Below, piece after piece: positions 8,691 through 17,004 of a stretch of 44,287 nt of DNA. The notes under the pieces were generated by a model that had not been told where the DNA came from, did no database searches, and worked only from the letters and a program-made list of their open reading frames with translations. The number at the start of each line of letters is the position of its first letter. Position 1 is the stretch's first letter. This DNA is from a virus, in the IMG/VR virus record IMGVR_UViG_3300022927_000039, positions 1 to 44,287 of that record; one strand, 5' to 3'. A program made the translations under genes and the position numbers.

Positions 8691-8720
8691 AAAATCCTCA
8701 CTATGTGGGGATTTTTTTTG
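8691..8720 (+). terminator. Rho-independent terminator
   Basis: The AAATCCTCAC / GTGGGGATTT stem with a TAT loop (one G-T pair) is followed by a run of T. It closes the 86-aa gene unit. Confidence 0.85.
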
Positions 8721-8730
8721 ACTAAAAGTT

Positions 8731-8738
8731 GATAAATA
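8731..8738 (+). promoter_or_regulatory. Late promoter, GATAAATA
   Basis: GATAAATA just downstream of a terminator and 43 nt before the ATG at 8782, so the next gene depends on this promoter. Confidence 0.75.
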
Positions 8739-8781
8739 AAAGTAAGAGAGCCAAACGGCTCAAAATACATAGGAGAATATA

Positions 8782-9027
8782 ATGGCACAAGCAAATCCAA
8801 ACGCGGCAGTTAGAGCAAGTAACGGTCTAGGTCCACGTACAGATATTTTAGAAGTTGATGACGTAACAGCAGTAACAGTTGAAGCGGCATGTTTAGAAGC
8901 ACAAAACGAAGGTTTTGTAGTTGTAGGCGTTGAAGGTTTAACTTCAGGTTCACACATTGCACTACAAGGTGCAGGTGCAACACCATCTATTACAGGCGCA
9001 ACATTAATCGCAACATTTGGTGGTTAA
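8782..9027 (+). CDS. Small abundant-type late protein, 81 aa
   Basis: The second insulated unit: late promoter, TAGGAGAAT binding site, gene, strong terminator. Starts MAQANPNAAVRASNG. A central acidic/valine stretch (DILEVDDVTAVTVEAA) leads to a Gly/Thr-rich end (GAGATPSITGATLIATFGG). No membrane helix and only one Cys. Probably a small, highly expressed virion component, judged by the arrangement rather than homology. Confidence 0.75.
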   Translation: MAQANPNAAVRASNGLGPRTDILEVDDVTAVTVEAACLEAQNEGFVVVGVEGLTSGSHIALQGAGATPSITGATLIATFGG

Positions 9028-9055
9028 TCAAACGTAACAACAAACGATAATATTT

Positions 9056-9084
9056 AATCCCCACTTTATGTGGGGATTTTTTTG
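9056..9084 (+). terminator. Rho-independent terminator
   Basis: A perfect 9-bp stem AATCCCCAC / GTGGGGATT with a TTTAT loop and a T-run. Its stem sequence is nearly the same as the terminator at 8691. Confidence 0.9.
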
Positions 9085-9104
9085 ACTTCAGAAAATTAAA
9101 AGTC

Positions 9105-9112
9105 GATAAATA
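9105..9112 (+). promoter_or_regulatory. Late promoter, GATAAATA
   Basis: GATAAATA 21 nt before the ATG at 9134, downstream of a terminator. It probably drives the operon from 9134 through the giant gene and onward. Confidence 0.75.
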
Positions 9113-9133
9113 GTAATATACAAGGAGACACAC

Positions 9134-9538
9134 ATGAGTTTAATAAGAAGTGGTGCAATGGGTAGTAGTGAAGTACTATCGAGTAATATAGAATACTACA
9201 CATTGTTTACGACATTAAATATCACAAGAACAGGTGATTTTAATGACAATACACAGAAAGATTTTGAAAGCATAGTGCAAGTAATAGGATTAAGAGCACA
9301 ACCAGTGGTTATGAATAATCCAGTTGCATTAAATGGTATAGGTGCAAATTTATTAGAAAATTACGGAGCACCAAGCCTTACAGGTGCAGGTTGGATTTTT
9401 AAATTTGCATTTGAAAGAGAAGGAGCTCATACTATAGATTTGCTTAAAGATGAATTGGACGGAATTGTATTAAATGATGGAACAATAGATACAAAAAGTT
9501 CAGTCAATATGGAATTTACTAAACAAGATTTATTATAG
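9134..9538 (+). CDS. Putative virion protein, 134 aa
   Basis: Has a strong CAAGGAGACACAC binding site and a late promoter. The sequence is beta-rich and polar, with a glycine-containing centre (NGIGANLLENYGAP) and a C-terminal stretch DELDGIVLNDGTIDT. No Cys. Not recognised as a named family; late expression suggests a structural or assembly role. Confidence 0.72.
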   Translation: MSLIRSGAMGSSEVLSSNIEYYTLFTTLNITRTGDFNDNTQKDFESIVQVIGLRAQPVVMNNPVALNGIGANLLENYGAPSLTGAGWIFKFAFEREGAHTIDLLKDELDGIVLNDGTIDTKSSVNMEFTKQDLL

Positions 9539-9546
9539 GATAAAAA

Positions 9547-9786
9547 ATGCCTAAAAAGCCAAAAACAGAAATAGCAACTAAACCTTATGTTGAAAGCGGT
9601 AACATAGAGGCTCACATAATTGCTGACATGCTTCGTATAGAAAGCATTACCTCCGAATTAAGAGAATTTAAAGAAACTACAAAAGGAAGATTAGACAAAT
9701 TAGAAAGTTGGATAATCGCTATTGTTGGTTTAACCTTCACAACCTTAATGACAACAGTAGTAGGACTGTTAATGAAAATATTATGA
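9547..9786 (+). CDS. XhlA-like coiled-coil membrane protein, 79 aa
   Basis: A helix with heptad-like spacing (about 25-55, including LRIESITSELREFKE and LDKLESW) leads straight into a C-terminal transmembrane segment (about 57-77, IIAIVGLTFTTLMTTVVGLL). This layout and the LDKLESWI junction resemble the XhlA/haemolysin family found beside phage lysis genes. No endolysin is next to it, so a virion or membrane-docking role is equally possible. Its stop overlaps the next start (ATGA). Confidence 0.6.
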   Translation: MPKKPKTEIATKPYVESGNIEAHIIADMLRIESITSELREFKETTKGRLDKLESWIIAIVGLTFTTLMTTVVGLLMKIL

Positions 9787-10076
9787 GAATAGACGAATTT
9801 ACAGATGTAGAAATTACAGAAGGTAGAATGGTATGGCGCCGAATGGGAAATACTGTTAAACGTGCAGTTCGTTGTACATCTGGTAGACGTAAAGGAAGAG
9901 TTGTAGCAAATGCGGCCCAATGTAGTAAGCCAATAGATATGAAGAAAAGGCTTACATTAAAAAGAACAAAAGCAGGTATGGGTAGAAGATTAGCCTTTAA
10001 GGCAAGAAGAACTAAAAGAACTAATCCAGCATCTAAAAGATTAAAAACTTTAAATAAGCCAGTTAGAAGAAGATAA
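9783..10076 (+). CDS. Lys/Arg-rich putative internal protein, 97 aa
   Basis: The start at 9783 gives MRIDEFTDVEITEGRMV, a good match to the shared leader with I-T-E|G at residues 11-14; a longer reading from 9708 lies inside the previous gene and is rejected. After the leader the protein is extremely basic, with a short cysteine module VRCTSGRRKGRVV ... AAQCSKP and a long run of Lys/Arg. Probably binds DNA or RNA within the capsid after cleavage. The two Cys could hold a metal or a disulfide. TAATG overlap with the next gene. Confidence 0.72.
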   Translation: MRIDEFTDVEITEGRMVWRRMGNTVKRAVRCTSGRRKGRVVANAAQCSKPIDMKKRLTLKRTKAGMGRRLAFKARRTKRTNPASKRLKTLNKPVRRR

Positions 10077-13000
10077 TGAAATTTAAAGATGTAAGGACAA
10101 TAGAATCTTTATTAAAAGAATACGGTATGACTTCAGGACCCTCTACATCTGTTGGAAATCAAAAGTCCGGAAGTATTGTAAACAAGCCTAGTTCTTCATC
10201 TTTGAAAAAACCAAGTACTTCTATAGTAAGAAAACCATCATCTAATAAAACAATACAACCTAAAGATTTATCTATGACTACATCTAAAGCAGGTGACTTA
10301 AAAAAAGATTTTGTCTTTCCTGATGAAAAGGGTAATGAATTAAAGATTGTTTCACCTGCAGGTAAAAGAACGTCACTACCTAACGATAAAGAAGATGTAG
10401 TTATCGCATTAGATAAAAATAATGAGCCTGTGGTTTTTGATAAAGATGCAGATGTATCTTACCCAGAAGTACAAGAAGGCAAATTAAAAAAATTAGCCAA
10501 AAAGAAAGGTAAAAAATTCCAAATTAGAAAACTTAAAGGAAAAATTAAAAAGTTATCCAAGAAAAGATTAAAAGAAGCAGATCCAAAACTTTTTGAAATA
10601 AATTTTAATAAAAAAGAAATTGCATCAGAAGCCTTAGATATGCCAGTAAAGTGTGGCTTTGAAGCAGAAACATTTTTTTATAGTGTAGATGGTTCAGGTT
10701 CTTCTGATGTAGATGATATGAGCATCAGTGATATCGAATACGAATATGGTGATTTACCAGATCAAGCATACGAAGATTATCAAGATTGGTTATATGATAA
10801 AGGACAATCAGAATATTTGGACGACTTAGTGAGTGATAAAGTCCAAGAAGTCAAAGAAGATGAAGAATGGTTGAACGACTTTATAGACAGCAGTAGTGGC
10901 CCAAGTTCAGAAGCAATCGAAATATACAAAAAAGATTTTGAAGAAGCAGACCCACAAGAATACGAAAACCGTGAGGAAGATGGTTGGGAATACATGAACT
11001 GGGTTAGAGAATATGTAGAAGAAGAATACGAAGACGAATATTTAGAATGGCTTGACCTTGCAGTCAGAGAAGAATATGATTTAAATGATGAGGCCAGAGA
11101 AGCCGCTGAAAGCGACTACAGTATGGAAGACTGGATATATGACACATACAGTTATATGAGCAGTTTCCTTGATGAGTATGGATACGACTATAGCAGAGGC
11201 GGAAGTGGTGTGTCAGATGTTGCTGATGAATTGTATAATGGTTGGATAAAACAACATAGTAGTTTTGATGAGTACCCAGAATCAGGAGATTACGGAGACA
11301 CTTATACAACAACTTCATGGGCAGTAGAAACTGACAGCAGTATAGATCCCGATGAAGGTGCGGCCGCAGAATTAATATCACCAGTATATAGTTCTCCTAG
11401 AAAAATGCTGGAAGAAATGAGAAGTCTTTTTAACTGGAGCGAAGATAACTTCGGCACTAATAATACCACAGGTTTACATGTAACAATGAGTTGGAACGGA
11501 TCTAGAGATGGAGATGCAGAATTAGGAGGACTAGAACCAAACAAATTAAAAATGGCATTGTTATTAGGTGACGAATACTTATTAGCACAATGGGGAAGAC
11601 GTAGAAACAGTTATACAAAAAGTCAATATCAAAATTTATTAAAACATGCAGAAGATATGAAACGTGGAAATAAAGACAGTTTCTTAACGTTACAAAAAGA
11701 ATTAGAAAAAGGCATTAGCAGAGAAAAGTTTTCAAGTATTCATTTTAAAAACCAAAAAGATAATGATAGCGAAAATGAATTAATAGAATTTAGAATAATG
11801 GGTGGTGCTGACTACAACACAATGTATGAAAAAGTTGTTAAATCAGTTGTAAGATATGCAACCATTATGAACGCAGGTTATGATGAAGATGCGTTTAGAA
11901 CAGATTATATAAATGCTTTGTTTAGATTAATCCGTAAGAGCCAAGAGATAGACCCTGAAAAGACAAAAGAACTAGAGGTTCATAATCATCCTGTGATAGA
12001 TTCTGCAAAAGAAATAGTTGGTAAAAAAGATTATTTTGATGTTATAAGATTTTTAAATAATTCTGTTAATTATTTTAATGAATATGAAGAATTAAGTGAT
12101 CCAGATGCTGATAAAAAATGGAAACAGAGTGTCAAAGATTATGAAAAAGGCACAGGCGACAAGATGGATATTGTTGAAGTTGAAGAGGGAGAGCCAATCA
12201 GAGGCTATATACAACCAGACGCAATAGCACCCAGCAAAAGAGCACCAGCGGCATTAAAAAGATCTCAGGAAATGTTTGGTAGGGCAGTAACACTTCTTGC
12301 AAGAGATATTGCTGACAATAAAGCGAGAGGAATGCCTAATGCAAAAAGCATAAGAATATTCAGAGAATATGCTAACAAAATAAAATTAAACAGTAAAACT
12401 TTAGAAAAAATTGCCATCCAAAGTATGGATGACTTAAACTTTAATGGTACTGACAAAGAGAACATAGTAAGATTAGAAAAAGGTGTACAAAGTTTATTTA
12501 AACAAGACATTATAAAAAAACCAACCTTCCTAACGCCACAAGAAGTAGATGCCATACTTAAAAAGTCCTGGCAGTTTGCAATGTCTGATGATAAAAAAGA
12601 TAATATTAAATTAAATAAATTTATAGAATTATTAGTAAAAGTATCTCCCTACAAAGATACAGATCAAGTACAAGATGATTTAAGACAGGTATTTAAAACA
12701 AGGCAAGAAAACGAATTTGCTAGATATATGAAAAGTGGGTCTTACGGAAGTAGTGGTTTATTAAAGGCAGGAAAAATAACAACTCCTGGTGCTGTTAAAG
12801 AATTACTATCCTTCCTAGAACCATATAGTGGATATGAACATCCTACAAGTCCAGATCATCATATCAATATAAGAAGTGATGACAACTATGAAAATGTCGC
12901 ACAGATGAGAATGATACAGCGAATGAGAGATCGTATGGATCATTTGCAAGATTTACAAACTGAGGACAAAGAAAAATATCAAAGCATAGTAAAGCAATTA

Positions 13001-16000
13001 CAATCAATTGGACAAGACTTTATAACTGCATTGAAGCCTGTAGACTTTCAAAATGAACTTGGATTAAAAGACAATGATGAAGATGGTAGAAATTTCTTAG
13101 GAATAAGTAATTTCAGCGACCACGATGACCGACTAAGTAAATGGAACGACATTTTAGATGATTTAACAAAAATGTCTGAACCTGATCAGGACACGTGGAA
13201 TTTTCCAAAATCATATGATGACTTAGTCTTTAGCCAGATTAATTTATCTGAATTGTACAAAGCAAAATCACGTGATCCTGGTAATTATGAATCATCAGAA
13301 ATAAAAGCATTAATTAAGGAAAGATTTGCGGCAATTAAAAAATTCTTAACAGGATTTGATAAAATTTTCCAAAAGGAAGGTTTCCTAGATTTAAAATCCG
13401 AAATTAAAAATAAAAATCAACTGGACAAACGCAACAAAGATTTTGAAAAGAATATCAGAGGCTCTGAAAAAACTAAATTTAATATACCATCACACAGTTG
13501 GGTATACATAGATAAAGAATTTTTTGACACTATCACAGATGAAGACTACAATGATAGAGAGGCATACTTGGAAAATCATTTAGAACATTTTAATGAAGAA
13601 CTAAACACAGGCAAGGTTTATGTAATTGCCGCAAGTCATTTTGGTGATGCCGAAGATGCCACAAACGGTTTAGAACTTATTGATACATTTGAAAAAAATA
13701 AAAACTATTATCATTCTTGGAGAAGAACTGGTTATAATAAAATACTCAGCAAATTTAAACAAACGTATGGAATTTCCTGGAGAGAATTAACTGGTGAAAG
13801 GATAGCAGATAAAACATTAATACAGGGTGACGGTGATGTATATCAAAAATTAAAAGAAATTGGCATTGCAATCACACACAAAGGCGACAGTAGAAAAGGC
13901 ATGGACGGTGTACAAGATTTAGTTCCAGATAATGAAACAGAAAATCCAAGAAGTGGCGAACCACTTAACAGAAGTAGCAGTATGAGTTGGGAAAACATCA
14001 ATGATGATGCTGAAGAAAAACGTTTTAACGCATTTGATTGGAGTGTGTACCCGGAACAAATGAAAGGGTTAGTTGCCAAAGAAATGAAAGACAAAATAAG
14101 TAGTTTTGGCAGTTTCCAAGTAGCATTAGATAACATACTTAAAAGAGTATTAGACGGTGATACAGGTATTGAAATAGGCCCTAACAAAAATAGCATAATA
14201 AAAGCGGCTGATGTAGAAGGCTACACAAAAGAGCATTCAGCAAAAATAGGTGCTGAAACTGATTGGATAAATCTAGCAGATCATTTAGGTATAGAACTTG
14301 GTGTAAATAACCAAGGTGCAGAACTGTTAAAGAAAACATATAATATGTATGATGAAAACACCCAAGGTAACTTTGCCGCAGATGGTGTAAGTATAGAAAG
14401 GTGGTTAGATGCTGTACAAAAATCCAAAGAATATATACAAAAAAATTATACTGTAAGTGGTGGAAATTATTTTAGAGACAAAGATTACATTGGTGGCAGA
14501 TTAGGCGGACCTGAAGATGCAGAAAAAACAATATCGACACCACCAGAAAAAGAATTTAATTCAGATTACGATTTAGCAAGAAACCGTTGGCCTAAGTTTG
14601 ATGAAATGATGCGAAATGGTATGCAGAACTATTTGGCTAGAGGTTCTGTAAATGACCTAGTAGGATTTTTAAATAATGCAAGTAATGACAGACGTTTTCA
14701 AAATGCAGTATTAGATACACTTGCAGATACACCAGATAGTGGTATGGGTGCTTTTGATGACTTTCAATCTGTATTAGCATCAGCAAGGATGAATATGTCA
14801 AGACAAAATCAAGAAAGTGTGTTAGACAAGTTTGACAAACTACCTTTACAAGAACGGTTGCGTATTATAAACGAATCAGATGTATTAGAAAAGTGGAGCA
14901 AAAAATATAAGGACAGTATCAACTGTAGCAACCCTAAAGGTTTCAGTCAAAAGGCTCATTGTGATGGTAAGAAAAAACAAGAAGGTAGAATAGAAGATAC
15001 TTTTGCAACAGATAGAATTGATAAACACGATAAACCTCAAAAGAAAAAGAAAAAAGAAAAAATGGAAGAGGGTGCCTTACCAGATAACTCTGTCGTTAGA
15101 ATGTTAAACAAATTACTTGCAGAGCCTATGCCAGCAAGTGATATTAAAAAACAAATGGATGCCTATTTTGCTCTACCTGTACCTTCCATGTTAAAAGCAT
15201 TTAGAGACAGACGTTCAGAGGGCGGAGACGACGCATGTTTAAGGCCTATACTAAGAAGTTATATTAAGCAACAGTTAGATCCTTCATCACAAAAACAAGT
15301 AAATCTAAATGAAGGAATAATGATCTCTGAATATGAAGATCTAGAAGCAGAAAAAATTAAAATACAGGATATTATTAAACAATTAGATATTGAAGATGAA
15401 AAAGACAGAGGGATAATAGACCAAATTTGGAGAATACTAAATTCAGATCATATTCAAACAGTTATTGGTTCAGTAGTAGCAAGACCTATAGCAGACGAAA
15501 CAGCAATGGATAAACTTGAAGCAACTAAAATACTTACAAAGGTAATTTATCAAGTAGAAGGCAGTTATGATAAAATTAAATCTTTTTTAGATGATTTAGA
15601 AAAAACAGGTTCTGCTTATGATGTCGATGCTATCAAGAAACCTATTAATGCATTATCAAATGTGTTTAAGTCAGATGTAGGATTTACAGTATTTAAAACG
15701 TTACTACCATACGGAGTAGGATCTAATAGAAAAGGCCCAGGTGAATTTGCATTAGCAATGCTTAGTGATAGAGTTCAATTAAGTGACTCTACAGGAGATA
15801 TTAAAGTAGATGGTGACCTAGTAGAAGTCAAAGCAAGTAAGAGTGAGACAAGTTCAGGTGGCGGAAGATTAGGTATGCACGGATTAACTGGAGATGATGC
15901 TACAGCAAGACTATTGAAATATGAAAACGATATACCTTCCATAGCACAACATTTAAAAGATCCCAGAAACAAAACTCTAGGATTCGGAAAGTTTTTAGAA

Positions 16001-16372
16001 TATCTAAATACAGATTTACCTGTAGGAGACAAAAGAAGAGGGTTAATTGTTAAAGATTTATATACAGGCGTCTTTATACCAAAAGCAGTACAAAAGATTG
16101 CAAAAGCAGTTCAATCGTCAAATCAAAGTATAGAGATAGCAAAGCAATATGCTGGTGCAAATTATATAGATTATGTAAGTAAAGGTAAGTTTGATTCATT
16201 ATTAGCAATAGATTTGTATACAGGCAAAACAGCATATATGAAAAGTGAAGATGAGTTTATAGAATTTATAGAAGGTCCACACTCAGGTTCGTTGGGTGTA
16301 AGTGCTGTAAGTTCTAATTCTAATCCAGCAGAAGTATTTGTGCAGATGAAATTTAAAAAGGGTAAAGTATGA
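10076..16372 (+). CDS. Giant 2098-aa putative internal protein: amidoligase-like and PD-(D/E)XK-like regions
   Basis: The largest gene in the window. The leader MKFKDVRTIESLLKEYG ends in L-K-E. A Ser/Pro/Lys-rich linker (about 20-180) follows. From about 190, GFEAETFF, then GLHVTMSW near 465 and EFRIMGG near 571 fit the order of amidoligase (carboxylate-amine ligase) motifs, with a very acidic insert between. Near 1618, NPKGFSQKAHCDGKKK is a short basic Cys module followed by a Lys-rich stretch. Near 1887-1917, GPGEFAL, GDIKVDGD and VEVKAS resemble a PD-(D/E)XK nuclease site. The long helical middle is unassigned. TAATG coupling upstream, ATGA downstream. Enzyme calls are inference from motifs. 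Confidence 0.68.
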   Translation: MKFKDVRTIESLLKEYGMTSGPSTSVGNQKSGSIVNKPSSSSLKKPSTSIVRKPSSNKTIQPKDLSMTTSKAGDLKKDFVFPDEKGNELKIVSPAGKRTSLPNDKEDVVIALDKNNEPVVFDKDADVSYPEVQEGKLKKLAKKKGKKFQIRKLKGKIKKLSKKRLKEADPKLFEINFNKKEIASEALDMPVKCGFEAETFFYSVDGSGSSDVDDMSISDIEYEYGDLPDQAYEDYQDWLYDKGQSEYLDDLVSDKVQEVKEDEEWLNDFIDSSSGPSSEAIEIYKKDFEEADPQEYENREEDGWEYMNWVREYVEEEYEDEYLEWLDLAVREEYDLNDEAREAAESDYSMEDWIYDTYSYMSSFLDEYGYDYSRGGSGVSDVADELYNGWIKQHSSFDEYPESGDYGDTYTTTSWAVETDSSIDPDEGAAAELISPVYSSPRKMLEEMRSLFNWSEDNFGTNNTTGLHVTMSWNGSRDGDAELGGLEPNKLKMALLLGDEYLLAQWGRRRNSYTKSQYQNLLKHAEDMKRGNKDSFLTLQKELEKGISREKFSSIHFKNQKDNDSENELIEFRIMGGADYNTMYEKVVKSVVRYATIMNAGYDEDAFRTDYINALFRLIRKSQEIDPEKTKELEVHNHPVIDSAKEIVGKKDYFDVIRFLNNSVNYFNEYEELSDPDADKKWKQSVKDYEKGTGDKMDIVEVEEGEPIRGYIQPDAIAPSKRAPAALKRSQEMFGRAVTLLARDIADNKARGMPNAKSIRIFREYANKIKLNSKTLEKIAIQSMDDLNFNGTDKENIVRLEKGVQSLFKQDIIKKPTFLTPQEVDAILKKSWQFAMSDDKKDNIKLNKFIELLVKVSPYKDTDQVQDDLRQVFKTRQENEFARYMKSGSYGSSGLLKAGKITTPGAVKELLSFLEPYSGYEHPTSPDHHINIRSDDNYENVAQMRMIQRMRDRMDHLQDLQTEDKEKYQSIVKQLQSIGQDFITALKPVDFQNELGLKDNDEDGRNFLGISNFSDHDDRLSKWNDILDDLTKMSEPDQDTWNFPKSYDDLVFSQINLSELYKAKSRDPGNYESSEIKALIKERFAAIKKFLTGFDKIFQKEGFLDLKSEIKNKNQLDKRNKDFEKNIRGSEKTKFNIPSHSWVYIDKEFFDTITDEDYNDREAYLENHLEHFNEELNTGKVYVIAASHFGDAEDATNGLELIDTFEKNKNYYHSWRRTGYNKILSKFKQTYGISWRELTGERIADKTLIQGDGDVYQKLKEIGIAITHKGDSRKGMDGVQDLVPDNETENPRSGEPLNRSSSMSWENINDDAEEKRFNAFDWSVYPEQMKGLVAKEMKDKISSFGSFQVALDNILKRVLDGDTGIEIGPNKNSIIKAADVEGYTKEHSAKIGAETDWINLADHLGIELGVNNQGAELLKKTYNMYDENTQGNFAADGVSIERWLDAVQKSKEYIQKNYTVSGGNYFRDKDYIGGRLGGPEDAEKTISTPPEKEFNSDYDLARNRWPKFDEMMRNGMQNYLARGSVNDLVGFLNNASNDRRFQNAVLDTLADTPDSGMGAFDDFQSVLASARMNMSRQNQESVLDKFDKLPLQERLRIINESDVLEKWSKKYKDSINCSNPKGFSQKAHCDGKKKQEGRIEDTFATDRIDKHDKPQKKKKKEKMEEGALPDNSVVRMLNKLLAEPMPASDIKKQMDAYFALPVPSMLKAFRDRRSEGGDDACLRPILRSYIKQQLDPSSQKQVNLNEGIMISEYEDLEAEKIKIQDIIKQLDIEDEKDRGIIDQIWRILNSDHIQTVIGSVVARPIADETAMDKLEATKILTKVIYQVEGSYDKIKSFLDDLEKTGSAYDVDAIKKPINALSNVFKSDVGFTVFKTLLPYGVGSNRKGPGEFALAMLSDRVQLSDSTGDIKVDGDLVEVKASKSETSSGGGRLGMHGLTGDDATARLLKYENDIPSIAQHLKDPRNKTLGFGKFLEYLNTDLPVGDKRRGLIVKDLYTGVFIPKAVQKIAKAVQSSNQSIEIAKQYAGANYIDYVSKGKFDSLLAIDLYTGKTAYMKSEDEFIEFIEGPHSGSLGVSAVSSNSNPAEVFVQMKFKKGKV

Positions 16373-17004
16373 AAATAAGTGAATTATTTTTAAGTAAAGA
16401 AGAATTAGAAAAACGCAAACGTTCACGTCTAGACGCAGAAGCCGGCGGCGGTGGCGGTGGCGGTGGCGCCGGAGGCGGTGCAGGCGGCGGTGCAGGAGGC
16501 GGCGGTGCCGCAGGTGGCACAGGCGGAGCAACAGGTGGAACAAGTTCAGGTGGAGACGGAGGGTCTGCAGATAGTGGTAGCACCGGAGATAGTGGTACTA
16601 CATCCTCCGATTCCACTCCTAGTAGTGATGCACCAGTAAGTAGAGGTTATGCATTTTTAGGTAGTATGGTCCCTGGTAAAAAGAAAAAGAAAAAGAAAAA
16701 GAAAACTTTTAAGTACGGTAAAGGCATATACGAAAACTTAAATGACTATGCTATGGATTTAGAGTTTGCTGTGAAAGAAGCAAGGGATATAACAAAACAA
16801 ATTAAATATGCAGATATGCATATGGACATTATTTCTAAACTGTCATTACTTGCAGAAAAATATGGTGTAGAAATAGATGAATATGATATTAATCAAGTCT
16901 ATAAAGCCAAGAATAATTTAGAAAGTGCAATATTTGAATTAGATCAAGTCTTTGAAGAAAAACTAAGAGAAATAAAAAATAAAATAGACGATGAAAATAT
17001 TTGA
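16369..17004 (+). CDS. Polyglycine/polylysine protein with leader, 211 aa
   Basis: The leader MKISELFLSKEELEKRKRS fits the shared pattern (S-K-E at residues 9-11, a weaker match). Residues about 25-60 are almost pure Gly with Ala, then a Ser/Thr/Gly/Asp-rich linker, a run of nine Lys near residue 104, and a helical domain (about 120-211) rich in Lys and Glu. The DNA of the Gly tract is a GGC/GGT/GGA repeat far richer in G+C than its surroundings, and the Lys tract is an AAAAAG repeat. Both are prone to length change. ATGA overlap at the start. Probably a flexible structural or packaged protein. Confidence 0.72.
   Translation: MKISELFLSKEELEKRKRSRLDAEAGGGGGGGGAGGGAGGGAGGGGAAGGTGGATGGTSSGGDGGSADSGSTGDSGTTSSDSTPSSDAPVSRGYAFLGSMVPGKKKKKKKKKTFKYGKGIYENLNDYAMDLEFAVKEARDITKQIKYADMHMDIISKLSLLAEKYGVEIDEYDINQVYKAKNNLESAIFELDQVFEEKLREIKNKIDDENI
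16441..16560 (+). repeat. GC-rich GGN low-complexity tract
   Basis: About 120 bp of degenerate GGC/GGT/GGA/GCA triplets coding for Gly and Ala in the gene at 16369. It is a sharp compositional island in an AT-rich genome. Confidence 0.9.
16678..16703 (+). repeat. AAAAAG short tandem repeat
   Basis: Four to five AAAAAG-type units coding for consecutive lysines in the gene at 16369; a plausible slippage site. Confidence 0.75.

Noticed and set aside
9708-9782. Upstream extension of the Lys/Arg-rich protein
   Set aside because: It lies inside the XhlA-like gene; the ATG at 9783 gives the ATGA coupling and the shared leader.
16283-16616. Minus-strand Pro/Arg- and Pro/Ala-rich frames opposite the polyglycine gene
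   Set aside because: They are the antisense translation of the GGN repeat; no binding site, and the sense gene has a leader and tight coupling to its neighbours.
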